64,000 bases of DNA, from positions 2,728,001 through 2,792,000 of the forward strand of contig NZ_JAKWJU010000002.1 of NCBI RefSeq assembly GCF_022524345.1, given 5' to 3'. The translations under genes and the position numbers were made by a program. The DNA is from Streptomyces marispadix (GTDB lineage: Bacteria > Actinomycetota > Actinomycetes > Streptomycetales > Streptomycetaceae). The notes below the pieces were generated by a model, which had not been told where the DNA came from, searched no databases, and worked only from the letters and a program-made list of their open reading frames with translations. Of this stretch, positions 17,969-26,794 are shown piece after piece (the first letter of the stretch is position 1; every line of letters starts with the position of its first letter).

Positions 17969-18460
17969 TCAGCCGCGGGAGGCGCCCGCCGGCCACACGA
18001 CGTCGACGGCGAGCCCGGCGCTGCGCGCCCCGGCGACGACGTCCGCCGTCGTGCCCGCCTTCTCCTCCGAGCCCGGCTGGCCGTCCCAGATGGCGACCAG
18101 CCGGTCGGCGCGTTCCAGGAGCACCGCGTTCGCGGCCTCGTATGCCTTGCGGTCGGCGTTGGCGTACGGCAGCACGATCACCTCGTCGGCCGCGGCGGTG
18201 AGGCGGTCGTAGGTCTCTGCGTGTTCCGGTTTCACCGTGGCCTGCCGGTAGTCGCGGCTGGGCAGCACGGCCACCAGCCGTCCGCCCGCGGCGAGCACCG
18301 ACTCCGCGAAGAGCGAGTCCGCGCCCGCGGCCACACATGACAGACCCACCAGTCCGGAGGGCTCGAACATCCGCAGCAGCCGCTCCAGTTCCGCCCGTAC
18401 CAGCGGCACCGTCTCCTCGGACAGCTCCATGTGCCCGGTTACCGCAACTTTCGTCGCCAT
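17969..18460 (-). CDS. SLOG/LOG-like nucleotide-binding protein
   Basis: This 163-residue single-domain protein has a Rossmann-like SLOG fold. It begins VAVTGHMELSEETVPLV, has the glycine-rich loop GLSCVAAGADSLFAESVL, a second block RLVAVLPSRDYRQATV, and ends with EAANAVLLERADRLVAIWDG. SLOG proteins bind nucleotides or nucleotide-derived ligands; some cleave N-glycosidic bonds, but the LOG catalytic PGGxGT motif is absent, so a sensing role is more likely. The ATG at 18460 is preceded by AAGGAGAG. The stop is convergent with the DUF4326 gene. The start is divergent from XPB, with AT-richer sequence around 18535-18565 in the intervening 220 bp. Confidence 0.75.
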   Translation of the reverse strand: MATKVAVTGHMELSEETVPLVRAELERLLRMFEPSGLVGLSCVAAGADSLFAESVLAAGGRLVAVLPSRDYRQATVKPEHAETYDRLTAAADEVIVLPYANADRKAYEAANAVLLERADRLVAIWDGQPGSEEKAGTTADVVAGARSAGLAVDVVWPAGASRG

Positions 18461-18683
18461 CCCGGTCGCTCTCCTTCGTCAGTTCCGTTCAACGCGCCCT
18501 CGGATACGGTCACGCATCTCATACGGACCACTACACCTTGTGTCCGGACGTATAACCGTATAGGCGCTTGGACTTCATGCGTGGCCACACGCACGGCAGG
18601 CGCCCGTGTGGACCCATGGGGCACACTGGACGTTTGACCCGGACGCACCCGAACGGGCGGGGCTCGAGACGGAGGAACGACGC

Positions 18684-20372
18684 GTGAACGGTGGCCCGCT
18701 GATCGTCCAGAGCGACAAGACGCTGCTGCTGGAGGTCGACCACGAACAGGCCGACGAGTGCCGCCGCGCCATCGCCCCCTTCGCCGAGCTGGAGAGGGCG
18801 CCCGAGCACATCCACACGTACCGGCTCACACCGCTCGGCCTGTGGAACGCCCGTGCCGCCGGGCACGACGCCGAGCAGGTCGTGGACGCGCTCGTCGCGC
18901 ACGCCCGCTACCCGGTGCCGCACGCGCTCCTCGTCGACGTCGCCGAGACCATGGCCCGCTACGGGCGGCTGCGGCTGCTGAAGCACCCCACGCACGGGCT
19001 GGTCCTGGAGAGCAGCGACCGGCCGGTTCTGGAAGAGGTGCTGCGGTCGAAGAAGATCCAGCCGCTCGTCGGGGCGCGCATCGACGAGGACACCGTCGTC
19101 GTGCATCCCTCCGAGCGCGGCCAGATCAAGCAGGTGCTGCTGAAGCTGGGCTGGCCCGCGGAGGACCTGGCGGGCTACGTGGACGGCGAGGCGCATCCCG
19201 TGGCCCTCGACGAGGACGGCTGGTCGATGCGCCCGTACCAGCGGCAGGCCGTGGACGGCTTCTGGCACGGCGGCTCCGGCGTCGTCGTGCTGCCGTGCGG
19301 CGCGGGCAAGACGCTGGTGGGCGCCGGTGCGATGGCCCAGGCGCAGGCCACGACGCTGATCCTGGTCACCAACACGGTCGCGGCACGGCAGTGGAAGTCG
19401 GAGCTGGTGCGCCGCACGTCGCTCACCGAGGACGAGATCGGGGAGTACAGCGGCACCAGGAAGGAGATCCGGCCGGTCACCATCGCCACGTACCAAGTGG
19501 TGACGGTGAGGCGGAAGGGCATCTATCCGCATCTGGAGCTGTTCGACTCCCGCGACTGGGGCCTGATCATCTACGACGAGGTGCACCTGCTGCCGGCGCC
19601 CGTCTTCAAGTTCACCGCCGATCTCCAGGCGCGGCGCCGCCTCGGCCTGACCGCGACGCTCGTACGGGAGGACGGCCGCGAGTCGGACGTCTTCTCGCTC
19701 ATCGGCCCGAAGCGTTTCGACGCCCCGTGGAAGGAGATCGAGACGCAGGGCTACATCGCGCCCGCGGACTGCGTGGAGGTGCGGGTGAGCCTCACCGACT
19801 CCGAGCGGCTGGCGTATGCGACGGCCGAGACGGAGGAGAAGTACCGCTTCTGCGCCACGACCGGCAGCAAGCGCCGCGTCACCGAGGAGCTGGTGCGGCG
19901 GCACGAGGGCCAGCAGACGCTGGTGATCGGGCAGTACATCGACCAGCTCGACGAACTCGGCGAGCACATCGGCGCGCCCGTCATCAAGGGCGACACCAGC
20001 AACAAGCAGCGCGAGAAGCTCTTCGAGGCCTTCCGCCAGGGCGAGTTGAGCACCCTGGTCGTCTCCAAGGTCGCCAACTTCTCCGTCGATCTGCCGGAGG
20101 CGACCGTCGCCATCCAGGTATCGGGGACGTTCGGGTCACGGCAGGAGGAGGCACAGCGGCTGGGCCGCATCCTGCGCCCCAAGGCGGACGGGCACGAGGC
20201 GCGCTTCTACTCCGTCGTCGCCCGGGACACCATCGACCAGGACTTCGCCGCCCACCGGCAGCGCTTCCTCGCCGAACAGGGCTACGCCTACCGCATCGTC
20301 GACTCCCACGACCTGCTGACGGCCCAGCCGGAAGCCGCCCCCGACGCGGCCCCGGAGAGCGAGACCGAGTAG
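18684..20372 (+). CDS. XPB-type DNA repair helicase
   Basis: This 562-residue superfamily 2 DNA helicase is the bacterial homologue of XPB/ERCC3. An N-terminal helicase-associated domain (about 1-165, containing LKHPTHGLVLESSDRPVLEEVL) precedes the two RecA folds. Walker A is PCGAGKT (204-210), the DEVH box is at 298-301, the SAT-like motif is GLTATLVREDGRE, and motif VI is QEEAQRLGRILRPK. The REDGRE element is the XPB RED motif. It unwinds DNA with 3'-5' polarity in known homologues. The GTG at 18684 was chosen because GGAGGA precedes it; an earlier in-frame start at 18606 has no such site. Its end overlaps the convergent glycosyltransferase gene. Confidence 0.93.
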   Translation: MNGGPLIVQSDKTLLLEVDHEQADECRRAIAPFAELERAPEHIHTYRLTPLGLWNARAAGHDAEQVVDALVAHARYPVPHALLVDVAETMARYGRLRLLKHPTHGLVLESSDRPVLEEVLRSKKIQPLVGARIDEDTVVVHPSERGQIKQVLLKLGWPAEDLAGYVDGEAHPVALDEDGWSMRPYQRQAVDGFWHGGSGVVVLPCGAGKTLVGAGAMAQAQATTLILVTNTVAARQWKSELVRRTSLTEDEIGEYSGTRKEIRPVTIATYQVVTVRRKGIYPHLELFDSRDWGLIIYDEVHLLPAPVFKFTADLQARRRLGLTATLVREDGRESDVFSLIGPKRFDAPWKEIETQGYIAPADCVEVRVSLTDSERLAYATAETEEKYRFCATTGSKRRVTEELVRRHEGQQTLVIGQYIDQLDELGEHIGAPVIKGDTSNKQREKLFEAFRQGELSTLVVSKVANFSVDLPEATVAIQVSGTFGSRQEEAQRLGRILRPKADGHEARFYSVVARDTIDQDFAAHRQRFLAEQGYAYRIVDSHDLLTAQPEAAPDAAPESETE

Positions 20373-21647
20373 CAGCGGACGGCAGCCGCCGCCAGCAGCG
20401 CCAGCGTCAGCAGCGCGTAAGGCGAGGCGAGCGGCTGGAGCCACCATCCGAGTCGCAGGTCGTCCGCGCCCTGCTTCGGTACGAGCCACAGCGTGCGCGC
20501 CGAGAAGACCGCCGCCAGGGCGAGCACCACGCCCTGGCCCGCTCCGGCCCGCGCCCGCTCGGCGGCCAGCAGCACCAGCAGCGGCACGCACCACACCCAG
20601 TGGTGGGACCAGCTGATCGGGGAGACGAGCAGCGCCGTGAACGCGCTGACCATCACCGACCACCCGGGCCGCCCCTGACGCACATGCACCCGCCGGGCCA
20701 GCAGCAGCCCGCCCGGCGGCGGCGGCAGCGGCCGGGAGCACCCAGAGCATCCCGGGGTCGGCGGTGTGCGCGAGGCGGGCGACGAGGCCCTGGAGCGACT
20801 GGTTGTCGACGATCCACACCTTGCCGACCCTCGCCGTCTCGAAGATCCGCCGGGTGAAGAACTCCCAGCTCGCGGACGGCAGTACGAGCGCTCCCGCCAG
20901 TACCGTCCCGGCGAATCCCGCGAGCGCGGTGAGGCCCGCCCGTACCCGCCCGGTCAGCAGCAGATGGACGGCGAAGACGGCGGGTGTGAGCTTGATTCCG
21001 GAGGCGATGCCGACGGCCAGGCCCTTGGCGCGTGCACCGTCGGGGCGCCCCAGGTCCCACAGGACCAGGCAGACGAGCAGCAGATTGATCTGGCCGAAGA
21101 CGAGCGTCTGGAAGACGGGCTCCAGCCACAGCGCGGCGGCGGTGGCGGCGAGCACCACGGCAGTACGGCTGCGAAGGCCGGTGCCCCGTACGTTCCATGG
21201 GGCGCGTCCATCGCCCTGGGCGTCCTCCGCCAGGCGCAGGGAGAGATGGACGAGAAGGGCGAGGAGGGCCGTGTTGCCGACGAGGAACGCCGCCTTGGCG
21301 ACGGCCGTCGGGAGCCACGCCGCCGGTACGAACAGCAGCGCGGCGAACGGCGGGTAGGTCGCCGGGAGGTTCCAGGCCGTGACCGTGAAGCCGTAGAGAT
21401 CGCCGCCCCCGGCGACGGCGGCGCCCTCGGCCCGGTAGACCAGAAGGTCGGCCATCGGGCAGCGCTGCACCAGGCAGAGCGCGGCCAGCGCCGCCAGCGA
21501 GAGCGTGAGCAGCGCGGCGGCGGCGGAGGGCAGGCGCCAGTCGCCGGTGCGGTCGCCGGTCTTCCGATCGCCCGTCTTCCGGTCGCCGGTCGTTGCGTCG
21601 TCACTCGTGCCCTTGTGTCCAGCTCGTGCGTCCGGCCGCCGTGTCAC
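20288..21647 (-). pseudogene. GT87-type membrane glycosyltransferase (DUF2029), one-base frameshift
   Basis: This is a polytopic membrane glycosyltransferase of the GT87/DUF2029 group, which transfers mannose or arabinose from polyprenyl-phosphate donors in actinobacteria. The N-terminal 300 residues read well in one frame: GDLYGFTVTAWNLPATYPPF, VFQTLVFGQINLLLVCLVLW, ASGIKLTPAVFAVHLLL, FFTRRIFETARVGKVWIVDN. At about 20708-20735, within a GCC/GGC-rich run, the conserved continuation (SVMVSAFTALLVSPISWSHH, then WVWCVPLLVLLAAERARAG) moves to another frame. That needs one surplus base, or two missing, in the sequence. A sequencing error in this run or a real pseudogene are both possible. The GTG start at 21647 has AAGGGAGAG upstream. 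The 3' end overlaps XPB by 85 bp. Confidence 0.75.
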
Positions 21648-22007
21648 CTGTGCCGCTCTCCCTTCCGATGGTGTCCGCCCCGTGGCTGAAGCCCGTACTC
21701 GATGCGGTACTCGATGCCGTGCTCGACGCGGGGCTCCATGCCGTACTCCAAGTCCGTGCGGGAGACCCGTAGCCGAGATCCCTGCGGGCGATCCGTCCAT
21801 GCAGTCCGTCTGTGCAGTCCGTACGCGGACCGGTGCGCGGAAAATCCGTTGGCCCGGCTCCGCCCGGCGGGGCTAGGCTTTCGCGTCTGCCGCCTCCCGC
21901 CTCCAGGTCCGGGGGGACCCCGACCGCTCGGAAACCGGTCGGCCTTCCTTCCGCACCCGTACACACCCGCGCTTCGCGCATGCCGCGTCGCGTCCGGAGG
22001 CAACGCC

Positions 22008-24089
22008 GTGTCCGCCCCTGCCCACTCCAGCCACACCCGCAACCCCCTCGACGACGAACGGGCCCATCTGGCCGCTTCCCGCGCCGCTCTGCGTGCCATG
22101 CGCGCGGACGCCGAAGCTCTCGACATCACCGACGTCGCGGCCAACTGGGTCAACGCCGAGGTGCTCCGCTCCGAACTCGACGCGCGCATCAGATCCCTCG
22201 CCGACCTCGCGCACACTCCGCTGTTCTTCGGCCGCCTCGACTACGTACCGGACCGGACCTTCTATATCGGCCGCCGCCATGTGCACGACGCGGAGGGCGA
22301 CCCGATGGTCGTCGACTGGCGGGCGCCGGTCTCCCAGCCCTTCTACCGCGCGTCGAAGAAGGACCCGCAGGACGTCGCGATGCGCCGCCGCTTCGGCTAC
22401 GCGGGCGGCGAGCTGACCGCGTACGAGGACGAGCATCTGACCGACCCCGCCGAGGCCGAGACCGTCTCCCGGCTGCTCCAGGCGGAGATCGAGCGCCCCC
22501 GCGTGGGGCCCATGCGGGACATCGTGGCGACGATCCAGCCCGAGCAGGACGAGATCGTACGAGCGGGGATCGAGGGTTCGCTGTGTGTGCAGGGCGCGCC
22601 CGGCACCGGCAAGACGGCCGTGGGCCTGCACCGCGTCGCCTATCTGCTCTACACCCATCGCGAGCGGCTGGCCCGTACCGGCACCCTCGTCGTCGGGCCC
22701 AACTCCTCCTTCCTGCGCTACATCGAGCAGGTGCTGCCCGCGCTCGGCGAGATGTCCGTACGGCAGGCGACCGTCGCGGAGCTGGTCTCACACGTACCGG
22801 TCCGCGGTGAGGACACCGCCGTGGCCGCGCACATCAAGGGCGACGCGAGGATGGCGGAGGTGCTGCGCCGTGCGGTGCGTTCCGGGGTGAGCATGCCGCA
22901 GGAGCCGTGCGTGGTGGTGCGAGGGTCCCGGCGCTGGCGGGTCCCCGCGCATGAACTGGCGGGTCTTATCGAGGAGTTGCTGGCCCGCGACATGCGGTAC
23001 GGGGCTGCGCGCGAGGCCCTGCCGCAGCGCATCGCGCACGCGGTGCTGGTGCGCATGGAGCAGGCGGGCGAGGCACCCGACGACCGGGTGCAGGACGCGG
23101 TGGCGCGGAACGCGGCGGTGAAGGCCGTGGTGAAGGCGTGCTGGCCTGTGGTGGACCCGGCGAAGCTGGTGCTGCGGCTGCTGTCCGACGCGAATTTCCT
23201 CGCCGAGCAGGCCGACGGCATCCTCACCGAGGAGGAACAGAAGGCGGTGCTGTGGGCCAAGCCCCCGCGAGGGGTGGGATCGGCGCGCTGGTCGGCGGCC
23301 GACGCCGTGCTGGTGGACGAGGTCGACGACCTTGTGAGCCGGACGAGTTCGCTGGGGCACGTGGTGCTGGACGAGGCACAGGATCTGTCGCCGATGCAGT
23401 ACCGGGCGGTGGGCCGTCGCTGCTCCACCGGCTCCGTCACGGTCCTCGGCGACATCGCACAGGGCACCACGCCCTGGGCCACGGCGAGTTGGGAGGAGGC
23501 GCTGCGCCACCTGGGCAAACCGGCCGCCGCCGTCGAGGAGTTGACCCTGGGCTTCCGTGTGCCGCGTCAGGTCATCGCCTATGCCTCCCGGCTGCTGCCG
23601 CAGATCGCCCCTGAGCTGAAGGAGGCCACGTCGGTGCGGGAGTCTCCTGGAGACTTCTCCGTACGGGCCTGTGCGCGCGGCGAGTTGGACGAGGCGGTCG
23701 TAGAGGCGTGCCGCGCGTCCCTGCGGCACGAGGGCTCCATCGGGCTGATCGGCGCCGGTGACCGGCTGCCCGCGCTGGCCCGTGCGCTGGAGGACGCGGG
23801 GCTGTCGTATCTCGCGCCGGGTACGGAGACCAGCGAGGGCTCCCGTCTCACCCTCGTACCGGCGGCGCTGGCCAAGGGCCTGGAGTACGACTACGTGGTG
23901 CTGGACGAGCCCGCCGCGATCGCCGCCGCCGAGCCGGACACCCGTACGGGGCTGCGCCGGCTCTACGTATGCCTCACCCGTGCGGTCTCGGGGCTCACGG
24001 TGCTGCACGCCGAGCCGCTTCCGGAGGCGCTGGCGGAGCCGTACGGGGCGGAGGAGACGACCGGGGCGGCCGAGGCAGCGGGGGCGTGA
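22008..24089 (+). CDS. HelR-like UvrD-family ATPase (RNA polymerase recycling, rifamycin tolerance)
   Basis: This 693-residue superfamily 1 helicase-like ATPase has HelD/HelR architecture. The N-terminal coiled segment (DDERAHLAASRAALRAMRAD) is followed by FGRLDYVPDRTFYIGRRHVHD and VVDWRAPVSQPFYRASKKDP, blocks typical of the HelD family. Walker A is GAPGTGKT (196-203), motif II is HVVLDEAQDLSP, and the C-terminal domain has YDYVVLDEP with LRRLYVCLTRAVSGLTVLH. HelR proteins in streptomycetes displace rifamycin-stalled RNA polymerase and confer tolerance; assigning HelR rather than HelD here is an inference from length and sequence. GGAGG lies seven bases before the GTG start. I looked for the rifamycin-associated inverted-repeat element upstream and found none convincing. 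Confidence 0.8.
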   Translation: MSAPAHSSHTRNPLDDERAHLAASRAALRAMRADAEALDITDVAANWVNAEVLRSELDARIRSLADLAHTPLFFGRLDYVPDRTFYIGRRHVHDAEGDPMVVDWRAPVSQPFYRASKKDPQDVAMRRRFGYAGGELTAYEDEHLTDPAEAETVSRLLQAEIERPRVGPMRDIVATIQPEQDEIVRAGIEGSLCVQGAPGTGKTAVGLHRVAYLLYTHRERLARTGTLVVGPNSSFLRYIEQVLPALGEMSVRQATVAELVSHVPVRGEDTAVAAHIKGDARMAEVLRRAVRSGVSMPQEPCVVVRGSRRWRVPAHELAGLIEELLARDMRYGAAREALPQRIAHAVLVRMEQAGEAPDDRVQDAVARNAAVKAVVKACWPVVDPAKLVLRLLSDANFLAEQADGILTEEEQKAVLWAKPPRGVGSARWSAADAVLVDEVDDLVSRTSSLGHVVLDEAQDLSPMQYRAVGRRCSTGSVTVLGDIAQGTTPWATASWEEALRHLGKPAAAVEELTLGFRVPRQVIAYASRLLPQIAPELKEATSVRESPGDFSVRACARGELDEAVVEACRASLRHEGSIGLIGAGDRLPALARALEDAGLSYLAPGTETSEGSRLTLVPAALAKGLEYDYVVLDEPAAIAAAEPDTRTGLRRLYVCLTRAVSGLTVLHAEPLPEALAEPYGAEETTGAAEAAGA

Positions 24090-24181
24090 GCGCTGCCGAC
24101 TCGAACTTTGGACTGCCGCAACTGACGCCGCCGCGGGCGTAGTCGACGGAACGCGGGCGTGCCGCCCCGAGCGACGCGTGA

Positions 24182-24880
24182 TCAGCCGAGCTGGCGTATG
24201 AAGGCGATCACGAACAGCACACCGGCAACGCCGCTCGCCAGGACCGTCGGCAGCGCCCACCACGGCCTGCGCTCTCCGCGCAGTGGTGCCGTCGTACGCC
24301 GGTGCAGCTCGGCGACCCCGTACAGCAGGGCCGTGGCGGCGAAGGCGAAGGGCGTGCCCGCGGCGAAGTGCGCGAGCCAGGCGCCGGTGCGGCTGGGGCC
24401 GCCCCAGGAGTCGCCGTAGGGGCCGTGGTCCACGAAGCCGTAGAAGAGCCCACGGACGACGGAGAGCACGAGCACGCCGGAGAGCACCCACGCCAAGGCG
24501 CCGAGCAGCACGGTGAGCAGCGCGTGTCCCGCGAGCCGCCACGCGACGGTGGGTGCCGGTTCCTCCGGCGGTTCCTGCGGTTCGCCCGCTTTCCGCTCCG
24601 GTGCTTCCGGCTCCGGCGCTTGCAGCGGGAGGGCGCGCGGTTCAGGTTCCGCACACAGCGCTCTGCGAGCCGTCCAGGGCCGTCCGGCACAGGCCGCCAC
24701 GAGGGCGCCCAGCCCGGCGGGCAGCAGTGCGACGGCCTCCAACAGACGCCGCCAGACTGGAAGTCGAGAGCCCGCCGCCCCGTCGGCGCCCTGCGAAGGG
24801 GAGGGCGCCGACGGCGGCACCGCTGGGGGGACCGGGGGCGGACCGGACGGTGCCGTTGGGGAGTCGGGCGGCGTGTTCAC
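24182..24880 (-). CDS. Integral membrane protein of unknown function
   Basis: The 232-residue protein opens with a proline/serine/alanine-rich cytoplasmic stretch of about 40 residues. It has a first hydrophobic segment (LLEAVALLPAGLGALVAACAG), a charged Pro/Glu linker, and three more helices (LAGHALLTVLLGALAWVLSG, then FAAGTPFAFAATALLYGVAE, then LPTVLASGVAGVLFVIAFI). I recognise no family. The GTG start at 24880 has no Shine-Dalgarno but TAGCGT (24887-24892 on the minus strand) sits six bases upstream, consistent with a leaderless transcript. Confidence 0.7.
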   Translation of the reverse strand: MNTPPDSPTAPSGPPPVPPAVPPSAPSPSQGADGAAGSRLPVWRRLLEAVALLPAGLGALVAACAGRPWTARRALCAEPEPRALPLQAPEPEAPERKAGEPQEPPEEPAPTVAWRLAGHALLTVLLGALAWVLSGVLVLSVVRGLFYGFVDHGPYGDSWGGPSRTGAWLAHFAAGTPFAFAATALLYGVAELHRRTTAPLRGERRPWWALPTVLASGVAGVLFVIAFIRQLG

Positions 24881-25154
24881 GTCTGGACGCTAGAGCCGGA
24901 CACGCCTGCTACGCGTCACTCGCCGGAGCCATTCCAGGCCCCTACCGGGGTAGTACGTGGCGCCCGGGCCCCGGAAGCCCCGAGCGCGGTCGCCAACTGT
25001 CGGGTCCACGTTGCCCGTTGCGAACGGTGCCCGAGCCCACTGCCAATGCCCGACGCCCGGGGCCCGACACCCGATGCGTGACGCTGGGGCCCTCCTCCCG
25101 GCGCCCGTCATCCGTTGACGGTTTGCTGCTGACCGCTTGGCGTTGGCCGCTTGA

Positions 25155-25257
25155 CGTTATCTGTCATCTGTCATCTGCCAGCCGATATCTGTCATCTGTC
25201 AGCGGCTATCTGTCATCTGCCAGCGGTTGTCCGTCAGCCGTCAGCCGCTCTCCGCGA
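25155..25257. repeat. Degenerate ATCTGTCATCTGYCAGC repeat array
   Basis: The array is built from words such as ATCTGTCATCTG, CTGTCAGCGGC and CCGTCAGCCGTCAG repeated with small changes. It sits in the 423-bp gap (24881-25303) between the start of the membrane-protein gene and the 3' end of the FGGY kinase gene; the rest of the gap shows similar low-complexity GACACCCGACACCC sequence and no gene. Words of 10-12 bases recur in inverted orientation in the array near 51.8 kb. Confidence 0.7.
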
Positions 25258-25303
25258 TCTGTCACCCGCCACCCGTCACGCGCCTCCCGACACCCGACAC
25301 CCC

Positions 25304-26794
25304 TCACCCGTCGGCGTGCTGCCGTGCCGCCAGCGCGTGCACCGTTTCGCGCGTCGAGGGATACAGGCCGAGATAGTGCTCGTACAGCTCGTCGTAGACG
25401 CGGGAGCGCTCAGGGTCCGGTACGACGGTGGAGCGGTGCGGATTCCAGTCCGCGATGTCTTCGCGACGTGCGAGGCCCGTGCCGACCGCCGCCAGGAACG
25501 CGTCGCCGTGTGCCGCGCCGACGGTGTGCCGCGGCACGGACTGCTCCAGCCCCGTGACGTCCGTGACGATCTGCGTCCACAGGTCACGCGCACCGCCGCC
25601 GACCGCCACCAGCCGCCGCAGATCGCCGCCCGCCTCGCGCATGGCGGCGAGATTGTGCCGTACGCCGAAGGCCGTGGCCTCCAGCGCCGCCCGGTAGAGA
25701 TGGGCGCGGCCGTGCCGCAGCGTCAGACCGGCGACCACGCCACGCGCGTCGGGGTCGAAGACCGGCGTGCGTTCGCCCGCGAAGTACGGCAGCATCAGCA
25801 GCCCTTCGGCGCCGGGCGGCAGCGCCGCGGCCTCCTGGGTGAGCGTGCCGTAGTCAGCGCCGGTCAGATCGCGGAGCCATGCCGTGATCGCACCGGAGGT
25901 GGCCATGCCCGCCGCGAGGCAGTAGGTGCCCTCGTACGCCCCGGCCGTCGACCACAGCCGTACGTCCGGCACGGGTTCGCCGACCACGTCGACCAGGAAC
26001 ATCGTCGTCCCGTACATCAGCATCAGATCGCCGGGCGAGGTCGCTCCGGCGGACGCCGACTCCGCCCATGCGTCGACGGTGCCCGCCACGACGGGCGTGC
26101 CCGCGGGGATGCCGGTGGCGGTGGCCGCTTCGGCGGTCACCTCGCCCACCACCTCCGCGGGCCAGACGAGTCGAGGCCACTGAAGGCCGGGGGCCACCTC
26201 CTCGCACCACTCCTCGATCCAGCCGCCGCCGCGCAGGTCGTGCAGCGGGTCGCACTGGCTGGCCGAGTGGTGGTCGAGCACATAGGCCCCGGTGAGACGG
26301 CGCACGAGGTACGAACTCGCCATGTACCAGCGGCGCATACGCCCGTAGACCTCCGGCTCGCGCTGCCGCACCCAGGCGAACTTCGGGCCCAGTGCCTGGC
26401 TGGTGAGCGCGGAGCCGCAGCGCCGCATGATCTCGTCCTGGCCGTAACGGGCGGTGAGTTCGGCCACCTGGTCGCCCGCGCGGGTGTCGACGCCGTAGAG
26501 GATCGCCGGGCGCAGCGGCTCGTCGGCATCGCCCGCGGGCAGCAGGCAGGGGCCGATGCCGCTGACTCCGACCCCTCCGAGGCGCTCGTTTGCCGGTGCC
26601 CCGGCGAGGAGTTCGGCCGCCAGCTCGGTGAAGTCGCGCCACCACACCTGCTCCGCGTCGTGCTCGACCCAGCCGGGGCGCGGGCTCGATGTGGTGTGTT
26701 CTCTCACGGCCTGTGCGACGAGGTGTCCGTCGGAGCGGGTGAGCACGCCCTTCGAGCTGGACGTGCCGATGTCGATGCCGAGCAGCAGGGTCAC
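25304..26794 (-). CDS. FGGY-family carbohydrate kinase (candidate D-ribulokinase)
   Basis: This 496-residue ATP-dependent sugar kinase begins with LLLGIDIGTSSSKGVL, the phosphate-1 motif of the FGGY fold. It contains GVDTRAGDQVAEL and VVAGTVDAWAES (with the catalytic Asp) and ends with the adenosine-binding LVAVGGGARDLWTQIVTDV. Xylulokinase, fuculokinase and ribulokinase all look alike at this level. Because the upstream gene is a FucI-type isomerase with a four-base overlap (GTGA) and no aldolase is present, I infer phosphorylation of D-ribulose to D-ribulose 5-phosphate, which enters the pentose phosphate pathway directly. It is the last gene of the operon. The GTG start at 26794 overlaps the isomerase stop. 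Confidence 0.85.
   Translation of the reverse strand: MTLLLGIDIGTSSSKGVLTRSDGHLVAQAVREHTTSSPRPGWVEHDAEQVWWRDFTELAAELLAGAPANERLGGVGVSGIGPCLLPAGDADEPLRPAILYGVDTRAGDQVAELTARYGQDEIMRRCGSALTSQALGPKFAWVRQREPEVYGRMRRWYMASSYLVRRLTGAYVLDHHSASQCDPLHDLRGGGWIEEWCEEVAPGLQWPRLVWPAEVVGEVTAEAATATGIPAGTPVVAGTVDAWAESASAGATSPGDLMLMYGTTMFLVDVVGEPVPDVRLWSTAGAYEGTYCLAAGMATSGAITAWLRDLTGADYGTLTQEAAALPPGAEGLLMLPYFAGERTPVFDPDARGVVAGLTLRHGRAHLYRAALEATAFGVRHNLAAMREAGGDLRRLVAVGGGARDLWTQIVTDVTGLEQSVPRHTVGAAHGDAFLAAVGTGLARREDIADWNPHRSTVVPDPERSRVYDELYEHYLGLYPSTRETVHALAARQHADG

Noticed and set aside
18481..18683. LexA (SOS) box upstream of XPB
   Set aside because: Imperfect inverted repeats with TACGGAC/GTCCG and TATAACCGTATA exist, but no match to the actinobacterial SOS box pattern TCGAAC..GTTCGA.
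20136..21800. Single uninterrupted reading frame over the glycosyltransferase region
   Set aside because: After about 20730 this frame loses all membrane-protein character; the conserved helices continue in another frame ending at 20288.
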